A stretch of DNA of 64,000 nucleotides from the NCBI GenBank assembly GCA_933822405.4, contig CAKOGP040002092.1, positions 161,369 through 225,368 of the forward strand, in the 5' to 3' direction. Source of the stretch: Cylindrotheca closterium (taxonomy: Eukaryota; Bacillariophyta; Bacillariophyceae; Bacillariales; Bacillariaceae). The stretch's first letter is position 1; the number at the start of each line of letters is the position of its first letter. The notes under the pieces were generated by a model. It was not told the DNA's origin and ran no database searches. It saw nothing but the letters and a program-made list of their open reading frames with translations. Shown here piece after piece: positions 43,477 to 54,477 of this stretch. The position numbers and the translations under genes are program-made.

Positions 43477-44136
43477 ATGAAGGTATCACAGCAAAAACAA
43501 CAACAACAACAGCAACAACAACAACAACAACAAGAAAGAGGGAAATCTTCCCTATTCGACAGTGTGACCTTCATCGTATTGTTGTTTGGGTTGCCAGTTC
43601 CGTTTGTCTTTCTGGTGACAGCCTTGCATCAATTTACCATGATGTGGTCGTACTGTCCATTTTGCCTTGTGTTTGGGGCCTACGGAATCTTGGTGACATC
43701 CTTTGTGGAAGCTGCCACCAAAGTAATCCGATGGACTTCCAACACGATTGTTTCGAAGCATGATTCGGAAGGAACTCTCATGACGCCCTTGGTGTTTGTG
43801 CTATTTCCTCAATGGATTTTGTTCCTCTATACGATTCTGAATTCGCTGGATTGTGATGCCATGAATCTCCAAGCTACTACTACTACTACAAGTAGCCCCA
43901 ATGGCGAAATCGACGCTGGTACCATTGCCCTTTCTGCATTAATGACAATTGGTATTCCTTTGATGATTCTAATTCGAGCCTTCCGTCAAGCATGGAAGGA
44001 CATTGACGAAGAAGACCAGAGGCAGAAATTGAATCGTAACAAGACTGTTGAGCCAGCTCGAAAAATAATTGCATTGAGTCGAAATGTGCATTCCAAGAGG
44101 TTCAATGGGGTAACTTCTTGTTTGAAGCTGCTATAG
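43477..44136 (+). CDS. PolyQ-start membrane protein, unknown
   Basis: 219 residues with an N-terminal run of about twelve Gln (residues 8-19) and four hydrophobic segments (about 30-52, 60-80, 103-123 and 148-168), so a multi-pass membrane protein. The basic C-terminus (KLNRNKTVEPARKII) is probably cytoplasmic. No transporter or enzyme signature is recognised. The polyQ run is coded by CAA/CAG, so its length may vary between strains. Moderately confident as a gene because the hydrophobic pattern is regular. Confidence 0.6.
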   Translation: MKVSQQKQQQQQQQQQQQQERGKSSLFDSVTFIVLLFGLPVPFVFLVTALHQFTMMWSYCPFCLVFGAYGILVTSFVEAATKVIRWTSNTIVSKHDSEGTLMTPLVFVLFPQWILFLYTILNSLDCDAMNLQATTTTTSSPNGEIDAGTIALSALMTIGIPLMILIRAFRQAWKDIDEEDQRQKLNRNKTVEPARKIIALSRNVHSKRFNGVTSCLKLL

Positions 44137-44618
44137 TCTATGTTTGTGAGAAGTAGCCCATGAAAATGACGGAATCATGGACTTGCTTTGTACAGTAGTA
44201 GTACACAAAAGACTGATTGACGGCAATCACCGTCACGTGTGAACCAAATAGACATTGTATCAATAAGGGTTAACTTGGTGAATGTATTAATATGTATTGT
44301 GTCGTAGATTGCCTTTTTCTTGCTCTAAGGGAAGAAACTATAGGTAACAGAGCCAACAAATGTGCTACCTAGCCTATGATGACGGTACTAGGACTAGCTA
44401 CCTTGTACCGGTACAGCTCCAATCGATTGGAAGAATCAATGGATCTGTTGCGACGGATATAGCTTGGCTGAGACTAAACTACACAAGAAATACGCATATC
44501 AGTTGCTGAATTTTATGAATGTTGCTTTCATTGCTCTTTCCGGGCTCATGCGGCAGATTTCCAAACACCAGCAGTTCCTGTGCATTGATTCGAAATAAAG
44601 CTACATTATTTTCCAGTG
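44137..44618. other. Intergenic between convergent units
   Basis: No supported gene. It contains one GTACCGGTACAG palindrome near 44406. Confidence 0.4.
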
Positions 44619-45003
44619 TCACAATTCCTTGTTCTTCTTCTTGAATGAGATCGTAAGACCTAGCTTGGCCTTTTCATCGTCAATTTTAGTTTCGTCAACA
44701 TCCACAAAGCCAAGAAACTTGAGCTCTTTGAGAAATACAGACTTGGCAATATATTCTCAGGCAAAAAAAACACACACCATTGTCGCGCATGTAGTCAGGA
44801 CAAAAGGCAAATCGATCAGGATCCCGGTCGACGAAAATGGGAGTAGACAACGAGGATGCCTTTTCAACCCTCTCGGTCAAGACCGTATCAGGGAATCTTT
44901 CCAACAAGGACTTGGAAATCTCGTACAGCTTCCCACCGACGTTAAACTTGACAGTGCGGTCCATGATGAATGAATCTTCCTCCTTTTCTTCAACCGAACT
45001 CAT
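44619..45003 (-). pseudogene. Frameshifted BTB (T1) copy
   Basis: On the minus strand from ATG 45003 (MSSVEEKEED), a good BTB start is present: RTVKFNVGGKLYEISKSLLE, TPIFVDRDPDRFAF and CPDYMRDNGV, closely matching the gene at 31700. A homopolymer of eight A at 44763-44770 then precedes loss of frame. The residues that should follow (LPEN, then FLKELKFLGFVDVDETKIDD) appear in two different frames, so at least two shifts exist. The frame ends near 44619, far shorter than the 318-residue relative. A decayed duplicate is the likeliest reading; sequencing error in the A run cannot be excluded. Confidence 0.7.
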
Positions 45004-45379
45004 CTTAATATCCTGTGTATTCGTTTGCTCCAAGTATTGTGTGTGCGAAAACCATATGGCTTGGACCAAGCTTGTGTGATCGAACTAAATCACCGCTCCA
45101 ATCGTGTCGAAAATATATAATGCATATTCACATGATGGTGCGTTAGGCATGTGACCTCACGTCCGAATAACACGAGCACGATGTATCCCCCATCATGAAC
45201 GACCCAAGGCAGGCGCCACGCCCTATCCGTCTCACTAAGAATGCAAAGGGTATGCAAATGATGTCATCGTTCTTATTATGCTGCGCGTCAGCATCATCAT
45301 CATCATGTCACATTATAATTTTGTTTTTGTGTGTAAATTTAGTCCAACGAGTCGTCTTTCTGAAAAACTCAGACGAATA
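45004..45379. promoter_or_regulatory. Divergent intergenic region
   Basis: Between the BTB relic (-) and the Nudix gene (+). An ATC-rich repeat (CATCATCATCATCATG) lies near 45289-45307. No factor site can be named. Confidence 0.35.
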
Positions 45380-46378
45380 ATGAAAATGACCCATCACAAT
45401 AAAATAATATTCATAACAAATAACATCATGAGCTCCAGAGGTATACAACAAGATGAGAGTGAAAGTAGTGATTTCCAAGACATGATGTACAAGCAAACAT
45501 CACCGACTGTCCGCCATCGAAAATTACATCAGCCTAACCAACGAATAAGCACCAACCATGATGCCACTAGTGCAAATAACTTTTTATTTCCAACCATGGT
45601 GACAATGAAACGTCCCTCCTTTCCTGCGACTGAACCACTTCCTCGGAAATGGTGGTCTTTTAATCCCCAAGAAACGACAATCATTGTATTACTTGTGATC
45701 ATCATTATGCTTCTAATCCGCCAACCTTTGGAAGAATTCGGCTACTATACTCCTGGTGGTGGCATTATTCAAAGTAGCGCTATTACTGAAAAGGATCGAT
45801 TCCAAGGCTCCAACTTTTGGAATCCCGGCAAGACATTGGAGGTCAAGACTTTGTATGAAACACCCTTTGCCCGCTTTCAAATCCACAAGGTCCAAGCTGG
45901 AACGACTGTCATTCATGATTGGCTTTGGTGCGACGAAATGGATCACATTAATGTATTAGTCCAAGAAGCCGGTACTGGAAAATTTGTCATTTTTCGTCAA
46001 ACCAAGTATGGGATTCCCGGTCCGCCCACGTTGGCAGTCGTTGGGGGCATGGTGGAACCAGGGGAAACCCCCTTGGCAGCGGCGCGCCGCGAATTGATGG
46101 AAGAATTGAAAATGGCAGCAAACGATTGGATCTCGCTAGGACATTACCGGGCGGCAGTCAACCGAGGAGGAGGATACACGCACACCTTCCTGGCGAAAAA
46201 TGCAGTGGCTGCTGACAACAAGAACAACCTTCAAGTCAAGGGCCAAGCCGATTTGGAACGGCAAGATATTGTGAAATGTACCCAAGAAGAGTTGCTCCAG
46301 TATGCGTTGGATGGGAAATTTGGAGAAATCAAATGGGTAGCCACGGTGGCATTGTCACTACTGAGGCTCCAATCGTAG
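45380..46378 (+). CDS. Membrane-anchored Nudix hydrolase
   Basis: 332 residues from ATG 45380 (an ATG at 45428 is also possible; the frame is open further upstream). One hydrophobic segment (about 98-115, IIVLLVIIIMLLIR) gives a single-pass anchor. The Nudix box G-x5-E-x7-REL-x-EEL is present as GGMVEPGETPLAAARRELME followed by EL (about 223-244). The preceding fold (VLVQEAGTGKFVIFRQTKYG) and following strand are normal. Nudix enzymes cleave nucleoside diphosphates linked to another group, such as ADP-ribose or NADH; the substrate is not readable. All glutamates of the box are present, so it should be active. Confidence 0.85.
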   Translation: MKMTHHNKIIFITNNIMSSRGIQQDESESSDFQDMMYKQTSPTVRHRKLHQPNQRISTNHDATSANNFLFPTMVTMKRPSFPATEPLPRKWWSFNPQETTIIVLLVIIIMLLIRQPLEEFGYYTPGGGIIQSSAITEKDRFQGSNFWNPGKTLEVKTLYETPFARFQIHKVQAGTTVIHDWLWCDEMDHINVLVQEAGTGKFVIFRQTKYGIPGPPTLAVVGGMVEPGETPLAAARRELMEELKMAANDWISLGHYRAAVNRGGGYTHTFLAKNAVAADNKNNLQVKGQADLERQDIVKCTQEELLQYALDGKFGEIKWVATVALSLLRLQS

Positions 46379-46902
46379 CGATTGTCATGGAATGGATTGC
46401 AATGTGATAGACATACCGGTAGGTACCGATATATTCAATATGCTATCACATTTTTAGTCGAAAGGGTCGTGATCGAACAAGTCGGCGAGTCATTTCATAA
46501 ATATGATCATCGCACATGTGATATTCTAACGTAGACGAAAGCACGAGAACGAATCATTGGATTCCTACTGGTCTTCTGGAACCGCACGCTTCGCGCGCAA
46601 TCCAAAAGACCAGCTTCACACCACAACCCACCAGAGTCACACCAAGAAAGAATCCCTCACGGAAGAAACCAGGCGGTAGGCGCCAGTTGGCTATCTTCGA
46701 TAGCTATACCTCATCATCGCATCACCATCATCACCATCTACACTATCCAACATATTATACCCCGATCGCAATTACACCCCTTCACTCAAAGATCCTTCAT
46801 TGCAGCAATCGTATTAGTTCCTCCACGACTAATCATCAAAGTCATTAGAGAGAGCAGGCGTAAATTCACCACAACCGTTCCTTTGCTTTTATCATCATAA
46901 CC
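46379..46902. other. Intergenic, no gene seen
   Basis: Same-direction spacer with one ACCGGTAGGTACCG palindrome near 46412 and CACCATCATCACC repeats near 46720. No supported gene. Confidence 0.4.
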
Positions 46903-49419
46903 ATGACCTTTACTGATTACGACAGTGATGACGATCTTGTTGTGACCGCGGCTTCTAGAGACAAGGACGATGTCCGAAAACGCAGTTTGAACGATAATGA
47001 TTCGGTGGATACAGTTGGTGAAGAGTTTGGTTTCCCCAAGACTCCTTCTTCTGCCTCCAAAACTACCACAACAACTACTGCTACTTCCAAACAACGCAGC
47101 AATACTAGCTTGACAGGTGACATCCTGGTCGATTATTATGTCACAGCTAGAAGATATTTGGAACAGCTGTCGCCCAAAGCCAAATCCATTATAGGTTTTG
47201 TGATACTTCTGGTCGCTTCAACTTATACCTTGCATGGAATGGACGGACCCAGTGCCAGTGGAAAAGGTCCATCCGCAGGCGCTCGGATACCCAAGACTGG
47301 TGCCGCTTCCAGCCGCAACCCGTTTCTACCTCCCATCAAGTTGGAACCAATACCCAGTGGCGAAACTTGTTCTGACATCTGCGTCAAACGAAATACCAAA
47401 CGACAGGAAAAGTACGGTGGCGACTTGCTGAATCCTCAAGATGTCTTGCGATTGGCCAAGGATGCAAGAGAAAAATCCATTGCCAATCTAAAAGTCGATT
47501 ATGGTAGCTACTTTGAGGAAATCTTCATGAATGTATCCTCACCCTACAAGTATTATGGAATGAGAGGTGCAAACGGCGATGGTCCCTCGCGGGATCGACT
47601 GAAACGCAAACTGAAATTAAAAGTGCTCCACATGATGCAAACCCTGCGGGGCATGGAAGAAGACGTGGCGGGCTGCAATTGCCTTGGCGCTGCCACCACG
47701 GGGGAACCACAAGGCGAAACAGCACCCGTGCCACCTCAATTTTATGAGAAATATGTCTTTGCCAATGGGGGGCACTCACAAGCAGCAGGGCATGGAAACA
47801 TGTTCAATGAAACCTATACAGCATACTTTACAAAGGATGTGAAAGATGTTTTTGGGGCGATTGGAATCAAATTTGAAGGCCGGAATTATGGCATGGGTGC
47901 TATGAGGTACGTATCATTATGTGTCATATGCCATTCATGATTTCGACAGCAGCACTTGCTGACTGACTGACTGACTGACTGACTGACTCGGTATCACTAT
48001 TATCATTCGCACAGCGCTTCTCCCTATATATCTATCTGTTCCAAAGAGATTTTTGGTATCGACGTGGACTTACTCTCTTGGAATTTTGGAATGACTGACA
48101 AATGGCATGATACCTCTTCCTTTTACATGTATCGGGGAGCACTGACTCCCGGAAGACCAGCTCTTTTGTATATTGAAGGGAATGGACAGGCAAATCATGG
48201 GGGCCGTGGTTTGGAGGAGGAAGGATTGGCGGTTTTCAAGGCGGATATGCATTCAGTTCCAACTGTGACCAGAAGTGCGAACAACAAGATACCAGACTCG
48301 GCACCTGGTGGCATTCGACTATCAGATGAAGAATTGGAAAAGTTGCCCCCGTACTTGCAAGCGTTAAAATGCAACGGAAACTTGGCGGGCAAGCCTTTTT
48401 GCAACGGTCGAAAATGGAGTTGCACGATGGAAGACATCGAGAATGGGAAACAGTGTGCCTGTCCGAAGGTTGGCAAACGCTCAAGTTGGCATATGGGATA
48501 CAGGATGCATGCGTTGCTAGGTCATCTCATATCACTTTCATTTATGGAAATCTTTATTGAGGCGTTGGAGGAAATTACGACATCATCCAAGGAAAGCAAC
48601 ACCCAAGCTTTGTACGAAGAATTGCGACAAGCCGAGGATCAGGAGTTTGAAGCCTTCAAAGCAAAACCAGTATTTGATAAAATTGCTTTCAACCAGTCAC
48701 GATATTCTGAAATTTACAACAACACGGAACTCTTTGAAACATTCTTCAAGGGAGACAGTGTTTGCCGGACGTCATTGGTTCCTTCTCAAACGAGGTATTT
48801 GGGAATCAGTACCAATTCCGACAAAGTGGCACCAGGACCTCAGCCAGGTTGGGCCGAAACATACGACGTGGGTGTGCCACTACACATTAGCGCTGGCAAA
48901 TATACCTACGATGAAGGCCAGGAGCCGATACCGGGAATTGTCCAGCAGACTGCCAAGATTGATCTTCGAGTGCGCAGTGATGAGTTTCGAAAGTACTGTT
49001 CTCAAATCGTCATGCCGGATTACAAGGACTGGCTGTATGGTCCATTGAAGGATGGCAAGACGACCATGATCTTCCCCAACGAAAAAGAAAAGGAATACTA
49101 TGGCTACGATCCTTCCAAATTCAAAGGATACCTTGGACTTGTCCCAACTCTTTTTGGCGAAACAGCTGGCAAGGGGGTGAGCAGTGATATTTCATTCAAC
49201 GCATTTGAAACAAACGTCAGAGCCACAGTGAATGGCAAAAAAGTAGGAAAATTCCATATGGTCAATCAAATGATTCTTTTGGTGGATGAAAGTGGATCCT
49301 ACAAGTGGGAGCCCAGTGAGAACAACGACTATGTCATTGAGTTTGAGCCATATGGTGAAATCGATGGAATTCCTGCAGCAGACAAACATTTCCGTTTGTA
49401 CGGAGCAGTCGTATACTAG
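46903..49419 (+). CDS. Type II membrane protein with SGNH-hydrolase-like region
   Basis: Exons 46903-47906 and 48015-49419, 108-nt intron, phase 2, 802 residues. An acidic N-terminus, one transmembrane segment (about 94-113, AKSIIGFVILLVASTYTLHG) and a lumenal part suggest a type II protein of the ER, Golgi or cell surface. The lumenal part has ETCSDIC, FANGGHSQAAGHGNMFNETY (about 286-305), RNYGMGAM and, after the splice, FGIDVDLLSWNFGMTD (about 348-363). The block order GGHS / GHGN / LSW.FGMTD resembles a family of algal SGNH/GDSL-like proteins that I know only as uncharacterised. Catalytic residues are not certain. The intron carries a (GACT)n run. The splice is needed for the LSWNFGMTD context. 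Confidence 0.75.
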
Positions 49420-49989
49420 ATATTGACAACAGCAACAACAACAACAACAAATAAACCATAGAATATATCATTACTGCTGGATGTTGGCTATCTCTTCATT
49501 TCATGCCTGAACCGCGGTACCGTATATAGCCCCAATTCGCCATAATCAAGCGTCATAGCGTACCGTACCTGGTACTCTTGGTCATAGCGGATCGATGTTT
49601 GAGGTACTAGAATAGGCGTTTTCGAAATGGTCGAAAACGGTTGGTTGGCCAGACTATGAAATGACCATCATTTTGAATTCAAATCGCATCTTCATCGCAT
49701 TCTGATTTCAGCTTGGTGCACGCTCTCCGCAAAATACAATACTCGTACCTACAAAATCTCCAAAGCGTTCATCACCAGTCATTCGTCCACTGCATCATCA
49801 TTTCTCTTCCAGTCATTTTGTAGGAATGTCCGTTGCAAACCCGCCAGGAATCCCCTACTTGGATGAACCTACGAAGATCCTACCACTATAGAGATAGGAC
49901 TATATAGGATGATGAGAAAGAATCAGCATCTGATGTTGTAAAATCCTCCTGATTGACCACGCAGATCCACAAATTTGACACATCCAAGC
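49420..49989. other. Intergenic, no gene seen
   Basis: Same-direction spacer. A single CATCTGATGTTG...TCCTCCTGATTGA segment near 49930-49955 faintly recalls the 3' block of the four-copy element at 38 kb. No supported gene. Confidence 0.4.
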
Positions 49990-51183
49990 ATGGCCACCAA
50001 CCAAGAAAGAAAGCTCTCGAAAGATGTTGTCAAGGCCATTGGCGCCATGCCTCTATGGGCTTGGGACCCTTCCTATGCATCTCTTCACAGGAAGGCCCTT
50101 CCCGAAGCCATTGACGAAGACGACGAAGAGCAAAGCTTTCGACAGTTTGTGGACATGGGAAAGCGAGAACCCAATGCCCGTGGAACAGGAAGATGGCTAG
50201 TGACAAGAGAACGCAATTCAATTGCAATTGTCTGCATTGGAGACGTGGAGGAGGCAACGGTTCAGGGAGTCAAGTCCTATCTTTCAGCATTCTTCTATGG
50301 TAGGATGCAGGTGGAATTGCATTCATCCTTCCCAAATGTGCATGTCCAAGAAGACGATAAATCAATTTCGTCAAAGGAGAAAGGCACCAAGAAAGACAAG
50401 AATGCAAAGCCAAAGGATGACTCTACTCTAATAATGGGCTCGTATGCATACTCCGTTCAACAGGCAAACGTGGATGGTGAGCTATGCTTCGAAGTGTTTT
50501 CCCTCTTTGACATGCTGGCATATGCCGTAGACGACGACGAAAAACATAGTAACCCCTACTACTGCGTCATTGCTCTGGTCAATCATGGCCTCTGCGAACA
50601 AGTGGACGACGAATACCTGGCTGTTTTGGGTCGTGCTTGTGGCGATCGTGTCTGTGTCGTCGACGCACGACATGCCAGTGCTACAACAAAGAAGGGCACA
50701 CACATCAGCAAGAATTCAGTATCTGTGACCCAAACGGTTGCCAAACGAAACCTTCGGACACTACTAGCGACAACGGCTCATGAAACCTTACACTGTTTCG
50801 GTTTGGATCATTGCATCACTTGGCAATGTCTCATGAATTCTCACCAAGTCGACGAACATGAATTCTTATTTTTGTCCCCACTCAACTTGAAGAAACTAGT
50901 CTATGCCATGCTTCCTCCTTCGGATCAAACAAAACAAGGAAATGATACGATGCTGGTGAATCGCTACGTCATTCAGCGGTACAATGCATTGGGGGGTGTT
51001 TTAAAGAGTCTTGGCTTCTCCAAAGACGCTACTTGGGCCTATCGCAAAGCATCATTGGTAGAAGAAGCTACAAAGGGTAGTGGTGGAGGAAGAAACGTGG
51101 CGCCCGTGTCTAGTAGAAATAATACTAGAGACCACCACGGAGGAGGCTCGCGGAAGAAGAAACAACAACGCAAGATGTATTGA
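49990..51183 (+). CDS. Archaemetzincin-like zinc metalloprotease
   Basis: 397 residues from ATG 49990 (the frame upstream lacks an ATG). The catalytic motif is HETLHCFGLDHCITWQCLMN (about 264-283), the archaemetzincin form H-E-x2-H-x2-G-x2-H-C-x4-C-x-M. Known members have a further C-x2-C pair about 17-20 residues later that completes the second, structural zinc site. Here that place reads LSPLNLKKL, with no cysteine. The three catalytic histidines and the glutamate are intact. The N-terminal half has insertions with Lys/Asp-rich loops, and the C-terminus is Gly/Lys-rich. Archaemetzincins (AMZ1/AMZ2) are aminopeptidase-like; the substrate is unknown. Confidence 0.85.
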   Translation: MATNQERKLSKDVVKAIGAMPLWAWDPSYASLHRKALPEAIDEDDEEQSFRQFVDMGKREPNARGTGRWLVTRERNSIAIVCIGDVEEATVQGVKSYLSAFFYGRMQVELHSSFPNVHVQEDDKSISSKEKGTKKDKNAKPKDDSTLIMGSYAYSVQQANVDGELCFEVFSLFDMLAYAVDDDEKHSNPYYCVIALVNHGLCEQVDDEYLAVLGRACGDRVCVVDARHASATTKKGTHISKNSVSVTQTVAKRNLRTLLATTAHETLHCFGLDHCITWQCLMNSHQVDEHEFLFLSPLNLKKLVYAMLPPSDQTKQGNDTMLVNRYVIQRYNALGGVLKSLGFSKDATWAYRKASLVEEATKGSGGGRNVAPVSSRNNTRDHHGGGSRKKKQQRKMY

Positions 51184-51532
51184 AAAGAAAAGCGCAACAT
51201 TACAAATATTTGCAGCAAAAGCCATTGGTAGGTCCTAAACATTTTTCAAAATATAAATGGATTGTGTATTATACCAGCTACACTTTGCCATAGGATGCGC
51301 TGGCTACCCGAAGTTGAATTTACTGACTTTGGGAAGCACTATACTTCCGAAGCTAAATCGGTCGGATTAGTCGATGGCACGTTTCATTTCTCGCCCCGCC
51401 CGCACGATCCACGCACAGACCCGCAACAATGAGAATTTTGTCATTCTTATCATCATTGTCACGTCGACACATAATATATCATACGAACAGTAGTCCAACC
51501 TCGTATCACGTATCATCAACCTCCAAGAAATA
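51184..51532. other. Intergenic, no gene seen
   Basis: Same-direction spacer before the CDP-diacylglycerol synthase gene. Nothing recognisable. Confidence 0.4.
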
Positions 51533-53096
51533 ATGTCCGAAATACGAAGGAGAAGAGGCGTTGCTCCGACAGCAGAAGCAACCATGGAGAATCCCAAAGA
51601 CTTTTCGGGTGACGACGATCATGCTGACCTGCCAATAACCGATGAAACAGATGGTGATACCAACTTTGCCATGAGCGGTGCTCAGGTGGCCAAGGATGAG
51701 TCTCGAGCACGAAAGGTTGCCACACGCATCCTCTCCGGGCTTGTCATGATTTCCATCTTCTCCTTGTGCGTCTACAGTGGACATCTCTACCTTTGTTTGA
51801 TGGTCTCGTTTTGCGAAGTATTGCTCTTTCGAGAGCTCGTCAAGGTGCGGTACAGTGCCTACTTTGATAAGATTCAAAACACGATTCCGCTCTTTCGAAC
51901 GACGCAATGGATGTGGTTCTTTCTGGCAATCTTTTACACTTATGCTGATTTCATATCCGATACGATCCAAAACAATTCGCACCTGCATCATTTCTGGCCC
52001 TTTTCCAAATATTTTCCACCTCTGGCGTTCTGCATGTATTCTGTCACCTTTGTGTTGACGATAGCTACGTTGCAGGTGGGGCACATTCGATTTCAGCTCA
52101 ACCAACTTTGTTGGACGATTCTTGTGATTTGTATGACAGTGGGGCAGCTCAAATACATTATGCACAATATTTTCAATGGGTTGTTCTGGTTTGTCTTTCC
52201 GATCCTTTTGGTGATTGTCAACGACATTATGGCCTATGTTTTTGGCCGAACCTGTGGAAAGAAATTCATTCGTCGATCATTTATTCCATTTAGTCCCAAT
52301 AAGACTTGGGAAGGGTTCATTGGAGGTGGTACGTTCTAGTTTGTCGCTGCTGACTGTAATGGCTCAGGAGTATTACAATGCTATATGCTTGATTGATTCA
52401 ATCTTGTGGCGCTAATCATTTTGACTTATCTCCACTTTTTGTTCCAAAGGAATCTGTACGGTGGCAATATCATGGTACTTGTCTCGAGCCTTGGCAGAAT
52501 TACCATGGATGGTTTGTCCTGCCAATGAGTTTCGTTGGTATCCAGAGTCATTAGATTGTACACCACACCACATCTTTCAAAAGGCACAATCCATCATTCC
52601 AGCTCAATTGTTTGAAGTCCTTCCACAAAATTTGGTCAAGTTGATTCCAGGAATTGTCGAATACTGCACTACTGCTACAGAAGGAGAAATCACTCGCTGC
52701 GTCTCTGGAGAACCAACCCAATCCTTTCATCATTTTGAATTGATTCTCCGCAATGTTTATCCGATTCAGATTCATGCACTCTGGATTGGGACCTTTGCCA
52801 GCTGCGTCGCCCCCTTTGGAGGGTTCCTAGCGTCGGCCATTAAACGTGCCTATGGACTCAAAGATTTTGATTCGGTCATTCCTGGACATGGTGGTTTGAC
52901 GGATCGATTCGATTGCCAATTCCTAATGGCACTTTACACATGGGTCCACTACAATACCTTTGTTCGCATGGCCACCGTCAGTGCCCCCAAGGTATTTTAC
53001 ATGTATTCGATGCTGAGCGACGATGAGAAACGAGTCTTTTTGGACGCCATTGCCAAAGAGACGGGTCGGACAGTCAGAAATATCATTGGCAAGTAG
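51533..53096 (+). CDS. CDP-diacylglycerol synthase (phosphatidate cytidylyltransferase)
   Basis: Exons 51533-52328 and 52450-53096, 121-nt intron, phase 1, 480 residues. The spliced join reads FIGGG|ICTVAISWYL in frame. The enzyme makes CDP-diacylglycerol from phosphatidic acid and CTP, the precursor of phosphatidylinositol and phosphatidylglycerol. The C-terminal signature S-x-x-KR...K-D-F-D-S-x-I-P-G-HGG-x-x-D-R-x-D is complete: SAIKRAYGLKDFDSVIPGHG followed by GLTDRFD (about residues 385-411). FGRTCGKKFIRRSFIPFSPN followed by KTWEGFIGGG (about 238-267) is the conserved upstream block. Several hydrophobic segments surround it, consistent with an ER or plastid-envelope membrane enzyme. A polar N-terminus of about 60 residues gives no clear targeting signal. 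Confidence 0.95.
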
Positions 53097-53395
53097 TAGT
53101 GAGAACAGCAGCATTGCATGGATGCATAAATGCATGAACGCATGAATGGATGAATGGATGGATGGATGGATGGATGGATGACTTACTCTATTTGTTTAGT
53201 AGTGAGTGGGGCGGGCTACAGTATTATATATAAGAATGCAAAAGACACAACAAAGGGTTGTTCCATGGGTACATCATGATTTTTAAAATAATGGGCAATG
53301 ACAAATGAAAATATATCATTTTTTCAAACCCTCATATAGGACTGTATATAGTCGTGCTTTCATATTATGGAGTCCCAGTTCACATTTCGTCTTGC
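53097..53395. other. Convergent 3' flanks with (GGAT)n
   Basis: A (GGAT)n microsatellite of about 45 bp at about 53140-53180. The two genes converge on this stretch. No gene. Confidence 0.5.
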
Positions 53396-54429
53396 TCACT
53401 TCGTTTTCGAAAAGTAACCATCCAATGTCGATTGATGTTCCGCAACCTTGTACTTGGCCGTTTCCAATCGAGTGTATTGCCGGACACAGGACGTATGATA
53501 ATTCACCTTCAAATAATCGGGATTGTCTCCAGTGAGGCCCTTGGATTTGGCCGTCAATTCCACCATGACCGTATCCAGCAGGTGAAAAAAGGCATAGTTG
53601 GAGGCAGTGTCCAATTTGGAAACGGAGCCACGCACCCCAATGTCCAAATTGGCCAAACCCATGATCAAGGCTTCCAACAACAATTCCACAAGTGAGGCTG
53701 GGACATTGGTTTCTCCTTGATTGGGCAAAGATTCCACGAGTTGAAAAAAGACTTTGGAAATGGCAGCAAAACTCGACCATCCTTTGATGGTCGAAAGTTC
53801 CTTGTCAATATTGTCCCAGCAGCAGCTGGTCAATATGGATAATGGTTGTTCTTGATGATGGTGGTGATGGTGCAGACTGGATGAAATAATCTTGGTGGTC
53901 ACGAGTTTCTCGCACAAGGTGGCCACAATGGCACACGATCCTTGGGTGTGACACAGCACCCGGACCATTCTCGCTTGATCGCTCCACACAATGTCACGGT
54001 CCTTTTCGGTCGTCGTCGTCGTCGTCGATTGAGTCTCATTTTTTGGGTGGTTGTTGTTGTTGTTGTTGTTGTTGTTGTTATTGTTATTGTCAAGCTTGGC
54101 AATGCCGACCTGCTCCATAATTTTGGTGGCCAGACTGGACGTCCAATCCATATTCTTATTTGTTGCTTGCAACAACAACAACAAGTGCCCCAAAATATTG
54201 CGCAAGGTGGCACTGGGTTGAGAACTCGCCAAGGTATCCGTGGCGGATTCAAAAATGTAGGGATCCAAGGATACTAAAAGGAGTGCCACAATGGCATCCT
54301 CCCAAACCTCTTGATTCACAACGTCCACAAACACCATGTTTTGGCGTAGGGCCAATTCCCAAAGAGTCAAAAATCTCATCAACGACAAGGCACTCATGGC
54401 CTTGGGCATGCTGGTAGTGGTGGACGTCA

Positions 54430-54477
<48 letters not shown>

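Noticed and set aside
51506..52165. 219-residue antisense frame across CDP-DAG synthase
   Set aside because: It is antisense to clear CDP-DAG synthase exon sequence and has no domain.
54427..54474. Long GCT run read as a separate repeat feature
   Set aside because: It codes the polyAla run of the PIP-box protein and is covered there.
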